Positions 33,556-40,642 of a stretch of 64,000 nt of DNA are shown here, in pieces. Below the pieces are notes generated by a model, which was not told the origin of the DNA, did no database searches, and worked only from the letters and a program-made list of their open reading frames with translations. The translations under genes were made by a program, and so were the position numbers. How positions within the stretch are numbered: the first letter of the stretch is position 1; every line of letters starts with the position of its first letter. The stretch is from assembly GCF_002838835.1 (NCBI RefSeq), contig NZ_NHPP01000012.1, forward strand, positions 62,001-126,000. The letters run 5' to 3'. Source of the DNA: Siphonobacter sp. SORGH_AS_0500 (lineage in GTDB: Bacteria; Bacteroidota; Bacteroidia; Cytophagales; Spirosomataceae).

Positions 33556-34311
33556 ATGAGAAAAAAAATTGTTGCAGGTAACTGGAAAATGAACAAAACA
33601 GCTGACGAAGCAGTAGCTCTGACTTCGGAAGTGGTTAATATGATTGCCGATGAAGTAACCAGTGACGTAGAAGTAGTTCTTTGCGTGCCTTCACTGTATT
33701 TATCTACCTTGCAGCAGTACGCCACGGGCCGTGTTTCCATTGGAGCTCAGAACTGCCATCAGAAATCTTCTGGAGCTTATACGGGCGAAATTTCGGCGTC
33801 TATGCTGAAGTCTGTGGGTATCCCTTACGTCATTCTGGGTCACAGTGAGCGTCGTCAGTACTTTGGAGAAACGGATGAAATTCTTGCTGAAAAAGTAAAT
33901 ATTTCCCTGGAAAATGGTCTAAAGCCCATCTTCTGTTGCGGCGAATCGCTCGAACAACGTCAGAATGAAGATTACATCGCTATCGTTCAGACTCAGTTAA
34001 CGAACGCTTTATTTCACCTTTCGGCGGAACAGTTTGGCCAGATTGTTATCGCTTACGAACCTATCTGGGCGATTGGAACGGGACTGACGGCTTCTGCTCA
34101 GCAGGCTCAGGATATGCATGCGGCTCTTCGTAGCCACATCGCTGGAAAATATGGTCAGGAAGTAGCTGATAACACTACCATTCAGTACGGTGGAAGTGTG
34201 AATGCTGCCAATGCCGCTGAGATCTTTGCCAGCCCTGACGTAGACGGTGGTCTGGTAGGAGGAGCTTCGCTGAAATCACGTGATTTTGTGGAGATTGTAA
34301 AAGCAATCTAA
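33556..34311 (+). CDS. tpiA: Triosephosphate isomerase
   Basis: A 251-residue enzyme of standard length with all catalytic parts: Asn9 and Lys11 in AGNWKMNK, His96 in LGHSERRQYFGE, Glu168 in AYEPIWAIGTG, and the phosphate loop YGGSVNAAN with GGLVGGASL. It interconverts dihydroxyacetone phosphate and glyceraldehyde 3-phosphate in glycolysis. Monocistronic, with its own terminator. Confidence 0.98.
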   Translation: MRKKIVAGNWKMNKTADEAVALTSEVVNMIADEVTSDVEVVLCVPSLYLSTLQQYATGRVSIGAQNCHQKSSGAYTGEISASMLKSVGIPYVILGHSERRQYFGETDEILAEKVNISLENGLKPIFCCGESLEQRQNEDYIAIVQTQLTNALFHLSAEQFGQIVIAYEPIWAIGTGLTASAQQAQDMHAALRSHIAGKYGQEVADNTTIQYGGSVNAANAAEIFASPDVDGGLVGGASLKSRDFVEIVKAI

Positions 34312-34346
34312 TTGCCAAATCTACTAGCCTGATACATAGTACCTGA

Positions 34347-34393
34347 AAGAATGAGTGGGACTCCAATTACTGGAAAATCACTCATTCTTTTTT
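34347..34393 (+). terminator. Intrinsic terminator after tpiA
   Basis: GAATGAGTG (34349-34357) pairs with CACTCATTC (34379-34387), followed by seven T. Confidence 0.8.
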
Positions 34394-34488
34394 GTCGCTG
34401 GTAAACCATTTAGCTGCTAAGAACGTAATTTTTAAAAAATCCAATTTCGGCTTCCGATTATTCTAACTCAGAATTTCCTATTTTTGCC

Positions 34489-34496
34489 ACGCTCGT
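34489..34496 (+). promoter_or_regulatory. -7 element upstream of the Ig-like protein gene
   Basis: TATTTTTG, an exact TAnnTTTG, 95 bases upstream of the ATG at 34591. Confidence 0.35.
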
Positions 34497-34590
34497 TTCC
34501 TCTTTTTAGTACTAAATACGCTCTATTAGCAATAAATGGCATTTTTGTTCGTACCAAGAGGGAATAAACCTTAGCCATGATATAACCGCA

Positions 34591-35769
34591 ATGAAAAGGC
34601 ATTTCAAGACAAGACTTTCTTTCGTCCTATTTGTGGTAGCAGTTTGCTGGTCTGCTGTAAGCCAGGCTCAATCATCAGTACCCGGACAAACAGGAATGAA
34701 AATCATATTTCCCAGCACTCCAAACTGGAATGTACTGGAAGAAGGGAAGCCATTTACATTCAAAATTCAGATCAAACCTAACCAGGACAGTACGCGGGTG
34801 CATTTCAATATTCCCGAAGGTCAACTGGAAGGAATGACGCTCGATTCGCTGGGCTATTTTAACTGGACCCCAGGTTACGATCTGGTAGACCGGATTCAGG
34901 GGAATAAAGGTTTTTCGGTGCTTTTTGAAGTTAGTAACGATAGAGGAGAAGAAGCTCGCCGAAGCGTAGAGTTTAGAGTATTACACGTGAACCGTCCCCC
35001 ACTGGTGGGAGAATTGAAGCCTTTCTACGTACAATTCAACGTTCAGAATACGTATCAGATTGACCCTAACGAAGTTCGCGACCCGGATCACGATCCCTTG
35101 GTTTTTATTCCTATCACGGATCAGTTACCCGAAGGAGCCCGTTTATCTGCTCAGGGTGAGTTTAGCTGGAAACCTTCTCAAACCCAGTTTAACAAACTAA
35201 AAACGTCACCTTTGTACGTTGAGTTTTACGTGGAAGATCAGCCTACGAAAGCCCGGACTAAAGGACGTTTAAAGATAGACGTCACGCAGATGGACTTACC
35301 GCCAGTGGTGTCCGTCGTTCCCAATTCACAGAACATCAGGCTACGGGAAAACACTACGCTGAACCTGGCATTGTATCTGACCGATCCTAATGGTGACCAG
35401 GATATTCAGGAGTTCTCCTTTGTGTCAGATAACCGCTCGATCCCCAAAGAAGCCTTAAAGAAAAATACCAATACACAGTACGAATTTATCTGGCGGCCCG
35501 ATTACGATTTCGTAAAAGATCCGTTGGACACGCTGGGCTTTAACCTTACTTTTTTCGTGATCGATAAAAGTCAGAAGCGAGATGAGAAACGCATTCACGT
35601 AACTGTAGAAAACGCGGTAAATGAGCGGGAAAAGGATATTCAGCTTTATACGCAGTATCGCACCTCCCTAATTCGGGCCTGGGAGTTGATTGCTCAGTTA
35701 AGTGAAAAGCAGGAGGAGTTAAGCCGTCTATACAGAAGAGCTAAATCGGGTAAAAAAATCGCTCGGTAA
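34591..35769 (+). CDS. Exported Ig-like (putative-Ig/cadherin-type) repeat protein, N-terminal part
   Basis: A 392-residue protein with a signal peptide (cleavage near SQAQ) and three tandem beta-sandwich domains of about 100 residues. The repeated hallmark is a LPEG...L...G.F.W.P unit: IPEGQLEGMTLDSLGYFNWTP, LPEGARLSAQGEFSWKPS, and a third ending QYEFIWRPDYDF. A coiled-coil tail (about 345-392) follows. The stop overlaps the next start as TAATG. At the A7 run 35752-35758 one extra A would fuse both ORFs into a ~542-residue protein, which I think is the true gene. Function unknown; such domains usually serve surface adhesion or gliding-related roles. Confidence 0.7.
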   Translation: MKRHFKTRLSFVLFVVAVCWSAVSQAQSSVPGQTGMKIIFPSTPNWNVLEEGKPFTFKIQIKPNQDSTRVHFNIPEGQLEGMTLDSLGYFNWTPGYDLVDRIQGNKGFSVLFEVSNDRGEEARRSVEFRVLHVNRPPLVGELKPFYVQFNVQNTYQIDPNEVRDPDHDPLVFIPITDQLPEGARLSAQGEFSWKPSQTQFNKLKTSPLYVEFYVEDQPTKARTKGRLKIDVTQMDLPPVVSVVPNSQNIRLRENTTLNLALYLTDPNGDQDIQEFSFVSDNRSIPKEALKKNTNTQYEFIWRPDYDFVKDPLDTLGFNLTFFVIDKSQKRDEKRIHVTVENAVNEREKDIQLYTQYRTSLIRAWELIAQLSEKQEELSRLYRRAKSGKKIAR

Positions 35770-36218
35770 TGAACGCAGGTATTGGGGCAGGCACAGCCAT
35801 TACTCCGTTGACAATCAACGGAGACGGGGCTTCTGCTGTGAATGCCAGAAGAATCATACCTACCGTAGGTGGAACCGCAACTGCGACTGTAGGCACGTTG
35901 GAAGCTACTGAAGTAATTGGCCGTTCGATCAGCCCCTTAGTGGATCAATTAAACAAGATTATTGTAAAGCGAAACGAACTTCAAACCAAGGGTGACATTT
36001 TTGCCCGGAAGTACAACCTGAAATCCGCCCGTCGGGGCCAGAATGGGCAGACATTTGCTAAAGATCTGGATGATTTCGAAGCATCCATGAAAGTAAACGA
36101 TTTGATTGCTCTGGAGCTTGACGCAGGCTGGCAGGATCGTAACAAGCCTAAGAATGCTGAACAGCAGGACCGGAGTTTGCAACGTACTTTCCGTGATTTC
36201 GTACCTTTTACGGATTAA
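35769..36218 (+). CDS. C-terminal part of the Ig-like protein (or a coupled small protein)
   Basis: A 149-residue frame with no signal peptide: a Gly/Ala/Thr-rich low-complexity start (NAGIGAGTAITPLTING, GGTATATVGTLEAT) and a charged helical end (LDQLNKIIVKRNEL-like, then FRDFVPFTD). The start ATG overlaps the preceding stop by one base. A cytoplasmic product of this composition would be odd beside an exported protein, so I favour it as the displaced C-terminus of the preceding gene. Translational coupling as a separate protein is the alternative. Confidence 0.6.
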   Translation: MNAGIGAGTAITPLTINGDGASAVNARRIIPTVGGTATATVGTLEATEVIGRSISPLVDQLNKIIVKRNELQTKGDIFARKYNLKSARRGQNGQTFAKDLDDFEASMKVNDLIALELDAGWQDRNKPKNAEQQDRSLQRTFRDFVPFTD

Positions 36219-36238
36219 GTTATTTAGAGTCATTCGGA

Positions 36239-36268
36239 AGCGGGAAAGAGCTCTTTCCCGCTTTTTTT
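36239..36268. terminator. Intrinsic terminator after the Ig-like protein gene
   Basis: A perfect palindrome, AGCGGGAAAGAG and its complement (36239-36262), followed by T to about 36269. Confidence 0.85.
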
Positions 36269-36300
36269 TATATTCACCCCACTCGTACTGAAAATTCTGC

Positions 36301-36807
36301 ATGATAGAAACTTCCCGTCTTCGACTATTGCCCTGTGATCTAAATCTTTGGGAGGCCGTTCTGGCTGGAAATAACGTATTAAGTCAAGTCATAGGAGCCA
36401 ACGTGCCCCGTCGCTGGACGGAAAATGCTTCGGCGTTTGCTCAGTTTTATCAGCAGGTGAAAAAAGACCCTTCGCTGGAAAAGTGGGGAGGCCATCTCAT
36501 TGTTTATCGCCCGGATAACCTGCTCATTGGTAGCTGCGGCTATAAAGGCCAGCCCAACGAAAAAGGAGAAGTGGAAATTGGGTATGAAATTAAAGCAAGC
36601 CACCGTGAGAAAGGTTTAGCTACCGAAACAGCCAATGCCCTGGTGGACTATGCCTTTACTTTTCCTGAAGTTCATCTCATCGTAGCCCACACCCTGACCG
36701 AAGAAAACTCTTCGACGAAAGTGCTCACGAAAGTGGGCTTTAAGAAAATAGGAGAAGTAGAACACGCCCAGGATGGAATCATGTGGCGTTGGGAGCTAAG
36801 TCGCTAG
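36301..36807 (+). CDS. GNAT family N-acetyltransferase (RimJ/RimL type)
   Basis: A 168-residue acetyltransferase_3 type protein: ETSRLRLLPCDL at the N-terminus, EIGYEIKASHREKGLATETANALVDYAF with the acetyl-CoA binding stretch near residues 92-118, and NSSTKVLTKVGFKKIGE near the end. This is the classic RimJ/RimL layout. It acetylates an alpha-amino or side-chain amine; the target is not predictable. Single gene between two terminators. Confidence 0.88.
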   Translation: MIETSRLRLLPCDLNLWEAVLAGNNVLSQVIGANVPRRWTENASAFAQFYQQVKKDPSLEKWGGHLIVYRPDNLLIGSCGYKGQPNEKGEVEIGYEIKASHREKGLATETANALVDYAFTFPEVHLIVAHTLTEENSSTKVLTKVGFKKIGEVEHAQDGIMWRWELSR

Positions 36808-36816
36808 GGAATGGAG

Positions 36817-36841
36817 GACGTTGTGGCAGCAACGTCTTTTT
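36817..36841. terminator. Terminator between convergent GNAT and LuxR-type genes
   Basis: GACGTTG (36817-36823) pairs with CAACGTC (36830-36836), followed by five T. Confidence 0.65.
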
Positions 36842-36843
36842 AG

Positions 36844-37959
36844 TTATAGATTTCTGATCAGTGTCTCCAGCTCATCTTCAGGTTTCAGGTTTAACCTTTT
36901 TCGGAGTCGATACCGGGCTGTATTTGCACTCTGTGGAGAAATGCCCAGAATATCCGCAATTTCTTTGGTACTAAGATTCATTTTCAGTAAAGCCATCAGA
37001 CGAATATCATTCGGATTTAACGATGGAAACTGAGCAGTAATTCGATTGAAAAAATCGGGATGTACGTTTTCAAACACATCCTTGAAGTAACTCCATTTGG
37101 CTTCACCGTGCAGATGATTCGTAATCAGTTGAGGTATTTTTCGAACGTCACCTGCTTTTTCCTGTAAAATCGTTTGTCGGATTTCCTCCAGAAAACGGCT
37201 GGACTTTACTTCCTGAAGGGTATAACTCGTCAACTCTCGACTGCGTTGTTCCAGTTCTTCTTCCCGCTGTTCTTTCTCCTTTTCCAGTAACTTGGTATAA
37301 GTACTCAGTTTTGAATTCTGCTGATTAATGACATGCAAGTGCAAAAAAGATTGCACTTCGATGTTATAAAAATGCGTGGAGGCAATGAAAAGCATAACCG
37401 TCATCCCTGTGCATTCAAACATCCGAATGATCTGTTCCCCGGAATTATCCAGCGGAATGGAGTGAACCATCAGCACCATAGAAGTAACACCTATCAGTGA
37501 AATGATCAGGCGGGGCTTCCAGTCAGTAAAGAAAATAACCTGACAGGTGATGAGCGATACAATGTAAAAGACAATACTTTGCCGGGCTTGATAAACCAAC
37601 AAGGATCGAATAAACAAGTAAGAACAGGTAATGATTAGATTAAAGTAATAAACATATCGTGTTTTACCTGCTAATAATTGACCATCTTTAGGCCAGTTAG
37701 ATAAGGTATAAATAGCAGAAATAATACACAATAAAATTAGAAACTGAGAATAAATAAGATAGCCATCTATTCCATCATCATAAGTCGATCCGTTATGATA
37801 AGCTAGAAAATTAAGAATAATTAGTTCTATGAAATAAGCAGCAGCAGCCCACGTTAATAAATAAATTCTATTTCGAATTAAATACTGACGATGTTTTTCA
37901 AAATCGTTTAAATACTCCTTTGGAACTTGTTTGAATATTTTTTTTAAAAGTGAGGGCAT
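36844..37959 (-). CDS. Membrane-bound LuxR-type (HTH) regulator
   Basis: A 371-residue protein. Six hydrophobic helices lie in residues 30-200 (for example YLLTWAAAAYFIELIILNFLA, YFNLIITCSYLFIRSLL), then a coiled coil at about 215-265 (LLEKEKEQREEELEQRSRE), and a C-terminal LuxR/GerE-like helix-turn-helix at about 315-371 (NDIRLMALLKMNLSTKEIADILGISPQSANTARYRLRKRL). The layout is that of the one-component membrane regulators common in Cytophagales. The signal is unknown. It is divergent, across a 397-base AT-rich gap, from a 27-codon gene that could be its target. Confidence 0.85.
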   Translation of the reverse strand: MPSLLKKIFKQVPKEYLNDFEKHRQYLIRNRIYLLTWAAAAYFIELIILNFLAYHNGSTYDDGIDGYLIYSQFLILLCIISAIYTLSNWPKDGQLLAGKTRYVYYFNLIITCSYLFIRSLLVYQARQSIVFYIVSLITCQVIFFTDWKPRLIISLIGVTSMVLMVHSIPLDNSGEQIIRMFECTGMTVMLFIASTHFYNIEVQSFLHLHVINQQNSKLSTYTKLLEKEKEQREEELEQRSRELTSYTLQEVKSSRFLEEIRQTILQEKAGDVRKIPQLITNHLHGEAKWSYFKDVFENVHPDFFNRITAQFPSLNPNDIRLMALLKMNLSTKEIADILGISPQSANTARYRLRKRLNLKPEDELETLIRNL

Positions 37960-38356
37960 AATGTAACAGATAATTGGTTACAGAATTGATAGAGGTGATA
38001 CAGAATTATAACCCTGTCTATACATAGTCTATAGCTGAAAATTGTAATTGTGGGTTTGTAATGCCGTTTTTTGTGTCACTCTAGCAAGTAGAAATTCTTA
38101 GGGTGTCTATTAGTGATAGTTGTAGGGAGACGGTGAAATATTTGATATGACAACTCACCTAGATAAATAGAATAATTAGTTAAACTTGGTTTTTGTAAAA
38201 AATGTTTAATTAATTTGTAAAAGTTAAATAACCGTCAGTTTTAATAAAGTATTTAGATTGATTCAGCAAACGAGTTTTACTTATAAATATTCTTTAATTT
38301 ACTAGTATAGTAATTATTGGATTTATAAGTAGAATTTATTTGTTAAAGTTTTAATC
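37960..38356. promoter_or_regulatory. 397-base AT-rich divergent intergenic region
   Basis: It separates the LuxR-type regulator (minus) from the 27-codon gene (plus). No ORF is seen. The right half is especially rich in A and T. I find no exact TAnnTTTG element; AATTTATTTG near 38335-38343 is the closest. It presumably holds promoters for both genes. Confidence 0.45.
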
Positions 38357-38440
38357 ATGTCCCCCATTGTTGGTTTCGACGCGAAAGATGCCAGCAGTTA
38401 CATTACAAAATTCGCTGAATTAACCTACTCTTGCAACTAA
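38357..38440 (+). CDS. 27-residue peptide gene with its own terminator
   Basis: ATG 38357-38359 to TAA 38438-38440. The peptide begins MSPIVGFDAKDASSYITK and ends FAELTYSCN, with a single Cys next to last. It has no signal peptide or hydrophobic helix. The TAA is followed directly by a strong terminator, which argues for a dedicated short transcript. It could be a secreted or modified peptide precursor, a leader peptide, or part of a small RNA; no family is recognised. Divergent from the LuxR-type membrane regulator. A ribosome binding site is not obvious, as is usual in this phylum. Confidence 0.5.
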   Translation: MSPIVGFDAKDASSYITKFAELTYSCN

Positions 38441-38441
38441 G

Positions 38442-38470
38442 GCCCAGCCCCATAAGGGCTGGGCTTTTTT
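38442..38470 (+). terminator. Strong intrinsic terminator after the 27-codon gene
   Basis: GCCCAGCCC (38442-38450) pairs perfectly with GGGCTGGGC (38456-38464), followed by six T (38465-38470). Confidence 0.9.
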
Positions 38471-38503
38471 ATTAATCCTGGTATCCGCCTATATTAAATT
38501 AGT

Positions 38504-38733
38504 ATGAAAAAAAACTCGTCAAAACCAAAGAAGAGTATTTAAAACACCTTTTAGCTTTAAGTGGGACCTACGAAAAAGCCTGGCCGGGTCATCAGGTTCC
38601 TGAATGGCTTCCCTTACCTAAACCTCATCATTATCCGTGTATTGCCATTTCTACGGATGCCATTTGTCAGGGCAGTAATCTTCTTTTTGACATTGAGCTG
38701 GTCTATTTCACCGACTTTTTGAGCTTCAACTGA
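38504..38733 (+). pseudogene. Small frameshifted ORF of about 75 residues, unknown function
   Basis: ATG 38504-38506 is followed by eight A. In frame it stops quickly, but one more A would give MKKKLVKTKEEYLKHLLAL, then SGTYEKAWPGHQVPEWLPL and HHYPCIAISTDAICQG, ending SFN at TGA 38731-38733. The shifted frame has strongly protein-like composition and a stop just before the putative start, so it has no other start. Either the A-run is misread or slips, or this is a remnant. It follows the peptide gene on the same strand. No family recognised. Confidence 0.45.
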
Positions 38734-38847
38734 GCCCTCAGAACGGAGTCGCTTACCATTTGAAAATAGTAAAGCCTCAGTAGGGGGTTGTTTCTGTCGT
38801 GACAAGTTGTTTGTTTTGAAGAACAAACGAGTATAACAGGCAGCAAC

Positions 38848-39795
38848 GTGGTTAGAATTTACTATAAAGACGGGAAGCAGATTCGGAAAGAAAACGATGT
38901 AAAGGAACTAGGTCACCTACAAAATGTGATCTGGATTGACTTGCAGTCGGCTAATCAGGAAGAAGAAGAGTGGGTAGAAAACAAGTACATGGTAAGTTTT
39001 CAAACCCCACAGGAAATTGTTGAAATTGAGAGTTCTGCCCGATTCTTTGAGCAAAACGATTCTCTGAATGCCAACTCGAACTTTCTGAGTCTGGACTCGG
39101 AAGGATTTCGCACCTATCCCGTTTCTATGATTTTAAGAAACGGCGTTCTTTTTACGTACCGTCGGGGGGATTCCAAGACCTTCGCTGATACTGTGAAACG
39201 GATGAAGGTAACGGGTGATGAAACCTTTCAGACGGGAGCCGACATCATGATCCTTTTACTCGAAACCCGGATTGAGACGGATGCAGATTTGCTGGAATCA
39301 ATCTCCCGGGATGTGTCTTTATTGTCAAAATCACTAACTGCTGATCAGAAGCCCCGCCAGGAGTTACTGATTCGGATCAATACGCTTCAGGAAAATACGA
39401 TGTTGCTGCGGGAAACCATTATTGATAAGCAGCGGGTACTTTCCAACATTCACCGAAGCTCCCTTTTCCCTGATTCACATCGTGAGCGTTTACGGCTGAT
39501 TCTTAAGGATATTAGCTCCCTGTTGGAATATTCGACGTTCAATTTTGAGCGACTGGAATATCTGCAAAATACCTTTATGGGTCTAGTCAATCTGGAACAA
39601 AACCAGATCATTAAAATCTTTACGGTAGTAACCATCGTGTTTATGCCGCCCACGCTCATCGCGGGTATTTTCGGGATGAACTTTGATACCATTCCGACCA
39701 CTGGTCATGCGTTTGGTTTCTGGTTGTCACTGGCAATGATGCTCTTTTCTTCGGTGGCCGTTCTGGGCTGGTTCCGGCGTAAACACTGGATTTAA
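38848..39795 (+). CDS. corA: CorA family magnesium/divalent cation transporter
   Basis: A 315-residue inner-membrane channel. A long cytoplasmic funnel domain with the stalk helix (about 140-255) precedes two C-terminal membrane helices. The selectivity motif GMN is at residues 276-278 (IFGMNFDTIP) and the basic tail RRKHWI is present. CorA channels admit Mg2+, also Co2+ or Ni2+. The start is a GTG (38848-38850); no ATG lies near. The region just upstream (38734-38847) holds no clear promoter. Confidence 0.92.
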   Translation: MVRIYYKDGKQIRKENDVKELGHLQNVIWIDLQSANQEEEEWVENKYMVSFQTPQEIVEIESSARFFEQNDSLNANSNFLSLDSEGFRTYPVSMILRNGVLFTYRRGDSKTFADTVKRMKVTGDETFQTGADIMILLLETRIETDADLLESISRDVSLLSKSLTADQKPRQELLIRINTLQENTMLLRETIIDKQRVLSNIHRSSLFPDSHRERLRLILKDISSLLEYSTFNFERLEYLQNTFMGLVNLEQNQIIKIFTVVTIVFMPPTLIAGIFGMNFDTIPTTGHAFGFWLSLAMMLFSSVAVLGWFRRKHWI

Positions 39796-39884
39796 TAATT
39801 CAGAATTATTTTCAGTAAGTAAAGGGTATAATTCCTCGAATTATATATAAAAGCTTAGGTGACTTCTAAACACTTATTGATACT

Positions 39885-40637
39885 ATGAAAGGAAATAGTT
39901 CTCATCCCCTTCGCTGGGGGCTGGTGCTGTCGGTGGGCGGATTAATGCTTTCGCTGACGGCAGCTCAGCAACATCCGATTGCCCGAACGATCAATGCATT
40001 GATGGATTCTGTTCTGACGGATGCACAGAAACGGTTACCCGAAAATGCGTTAAAAACGCTAAAAGCTTCGCATGAGCTGGAAGTTAGAACGTTCGCGACG
40101 GAACCCATGCTTCAAAATCCTACCAATATGGATATTGATGAAAGGGGAAGAGTCTGGATTACGGAAGCGTATAATTACCGCCCAGCTATTAACGGGAATC
40201 CTACCACAGACAAGGGTGACCGAATAATCATTCTGGAAGACACCAATGGTGATGGAAAGGCGGATGTTCAGAAAGTCTGGTATCAGGGACCTGAATTAAA
40301 TGCCCCGCTGGGAATTCTGGTGCTGGGCAATAAAGCCATTGTATCGCAAAGCCCTTACGTCTGGTTATTTGAGGACACCGATGGCGACGATAAAGCCGAT
40401 AAAAAGACCATCATTTTTCAGGGTATTGAAGGTGAGCAACACGATCACGGCATGCACACGTTTGTGTTTGGCCCCGACGGGAAGTTTTATTTCAATTTCG
40501 GAAATGAAGGCAAACAGCTCAAAGACGCTCAGGGTAACCTCATTAAAGACCAGTTTGGTAACCCTATTCAAACGGGCAATAAGAGTAAGCTCAAACAGGG
40601 CGTAGCTTCCGCTGTGATGCCGATTTCAAGAATGTAG
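39885..40637 (+). CDS. Planctomycete-type membrane-bound dehydrogenase/haem protein, N-terminal piece
   Basis: 250 residues with a signal peptide (ends LTAAQ) and the start of a six-bladed propeller: FATEPMLQNPTNMDIDERGRVWITEAYNYRP, then DRIIILEDTNGDGKADVQKVWYQG and GEQHDHGMHTFVFGPDGKFYFNFGN. This is the N-terminal domain of PVC-type haem-binding proteins, related to sugar and sorbosone dehydrogenases. The frame breaks at 40607-40608, where TT should be TTT; correcting it joins QGVA to FRCDADFKNVEVLAHN and runs into the next piece. The whole gene would be 39885-42957, about 1,024 residues. Confidence 0.8.
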   Translation: MKGNSSHPLRWGLVLSVGGLMLSLTAAQQHPIARTINALMDSVLTDAQKRLPENALKTLKASHELEVRTFATEPMLQNPTNMDIDERGRVWITEAYNYRPAINGNPTTDKGDRIIILEDTNGDGKADVQKVWYQGPELNAPLGILVLGNKAIVSQSPYVWLFEDTDGDDKADKKTIIFQGIEGEQHDHGMHTFVFGPDGKFYFNFGNEGKQLKDAQGNLIKDQFGNPIQTGNKSKLKQGVASAVMPISRM

Positions 40638-40642
40638 AGGTT

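Noticed and set aside
36844-38440. RiPP biosynthesis locus assigned to the 27-residue peptide
   Set aside because: No ATP-grasp, radical SAM, YcaO, lanthipeptide synthase or dedicated exporter gene is near, so I call it only an orphan peptide.
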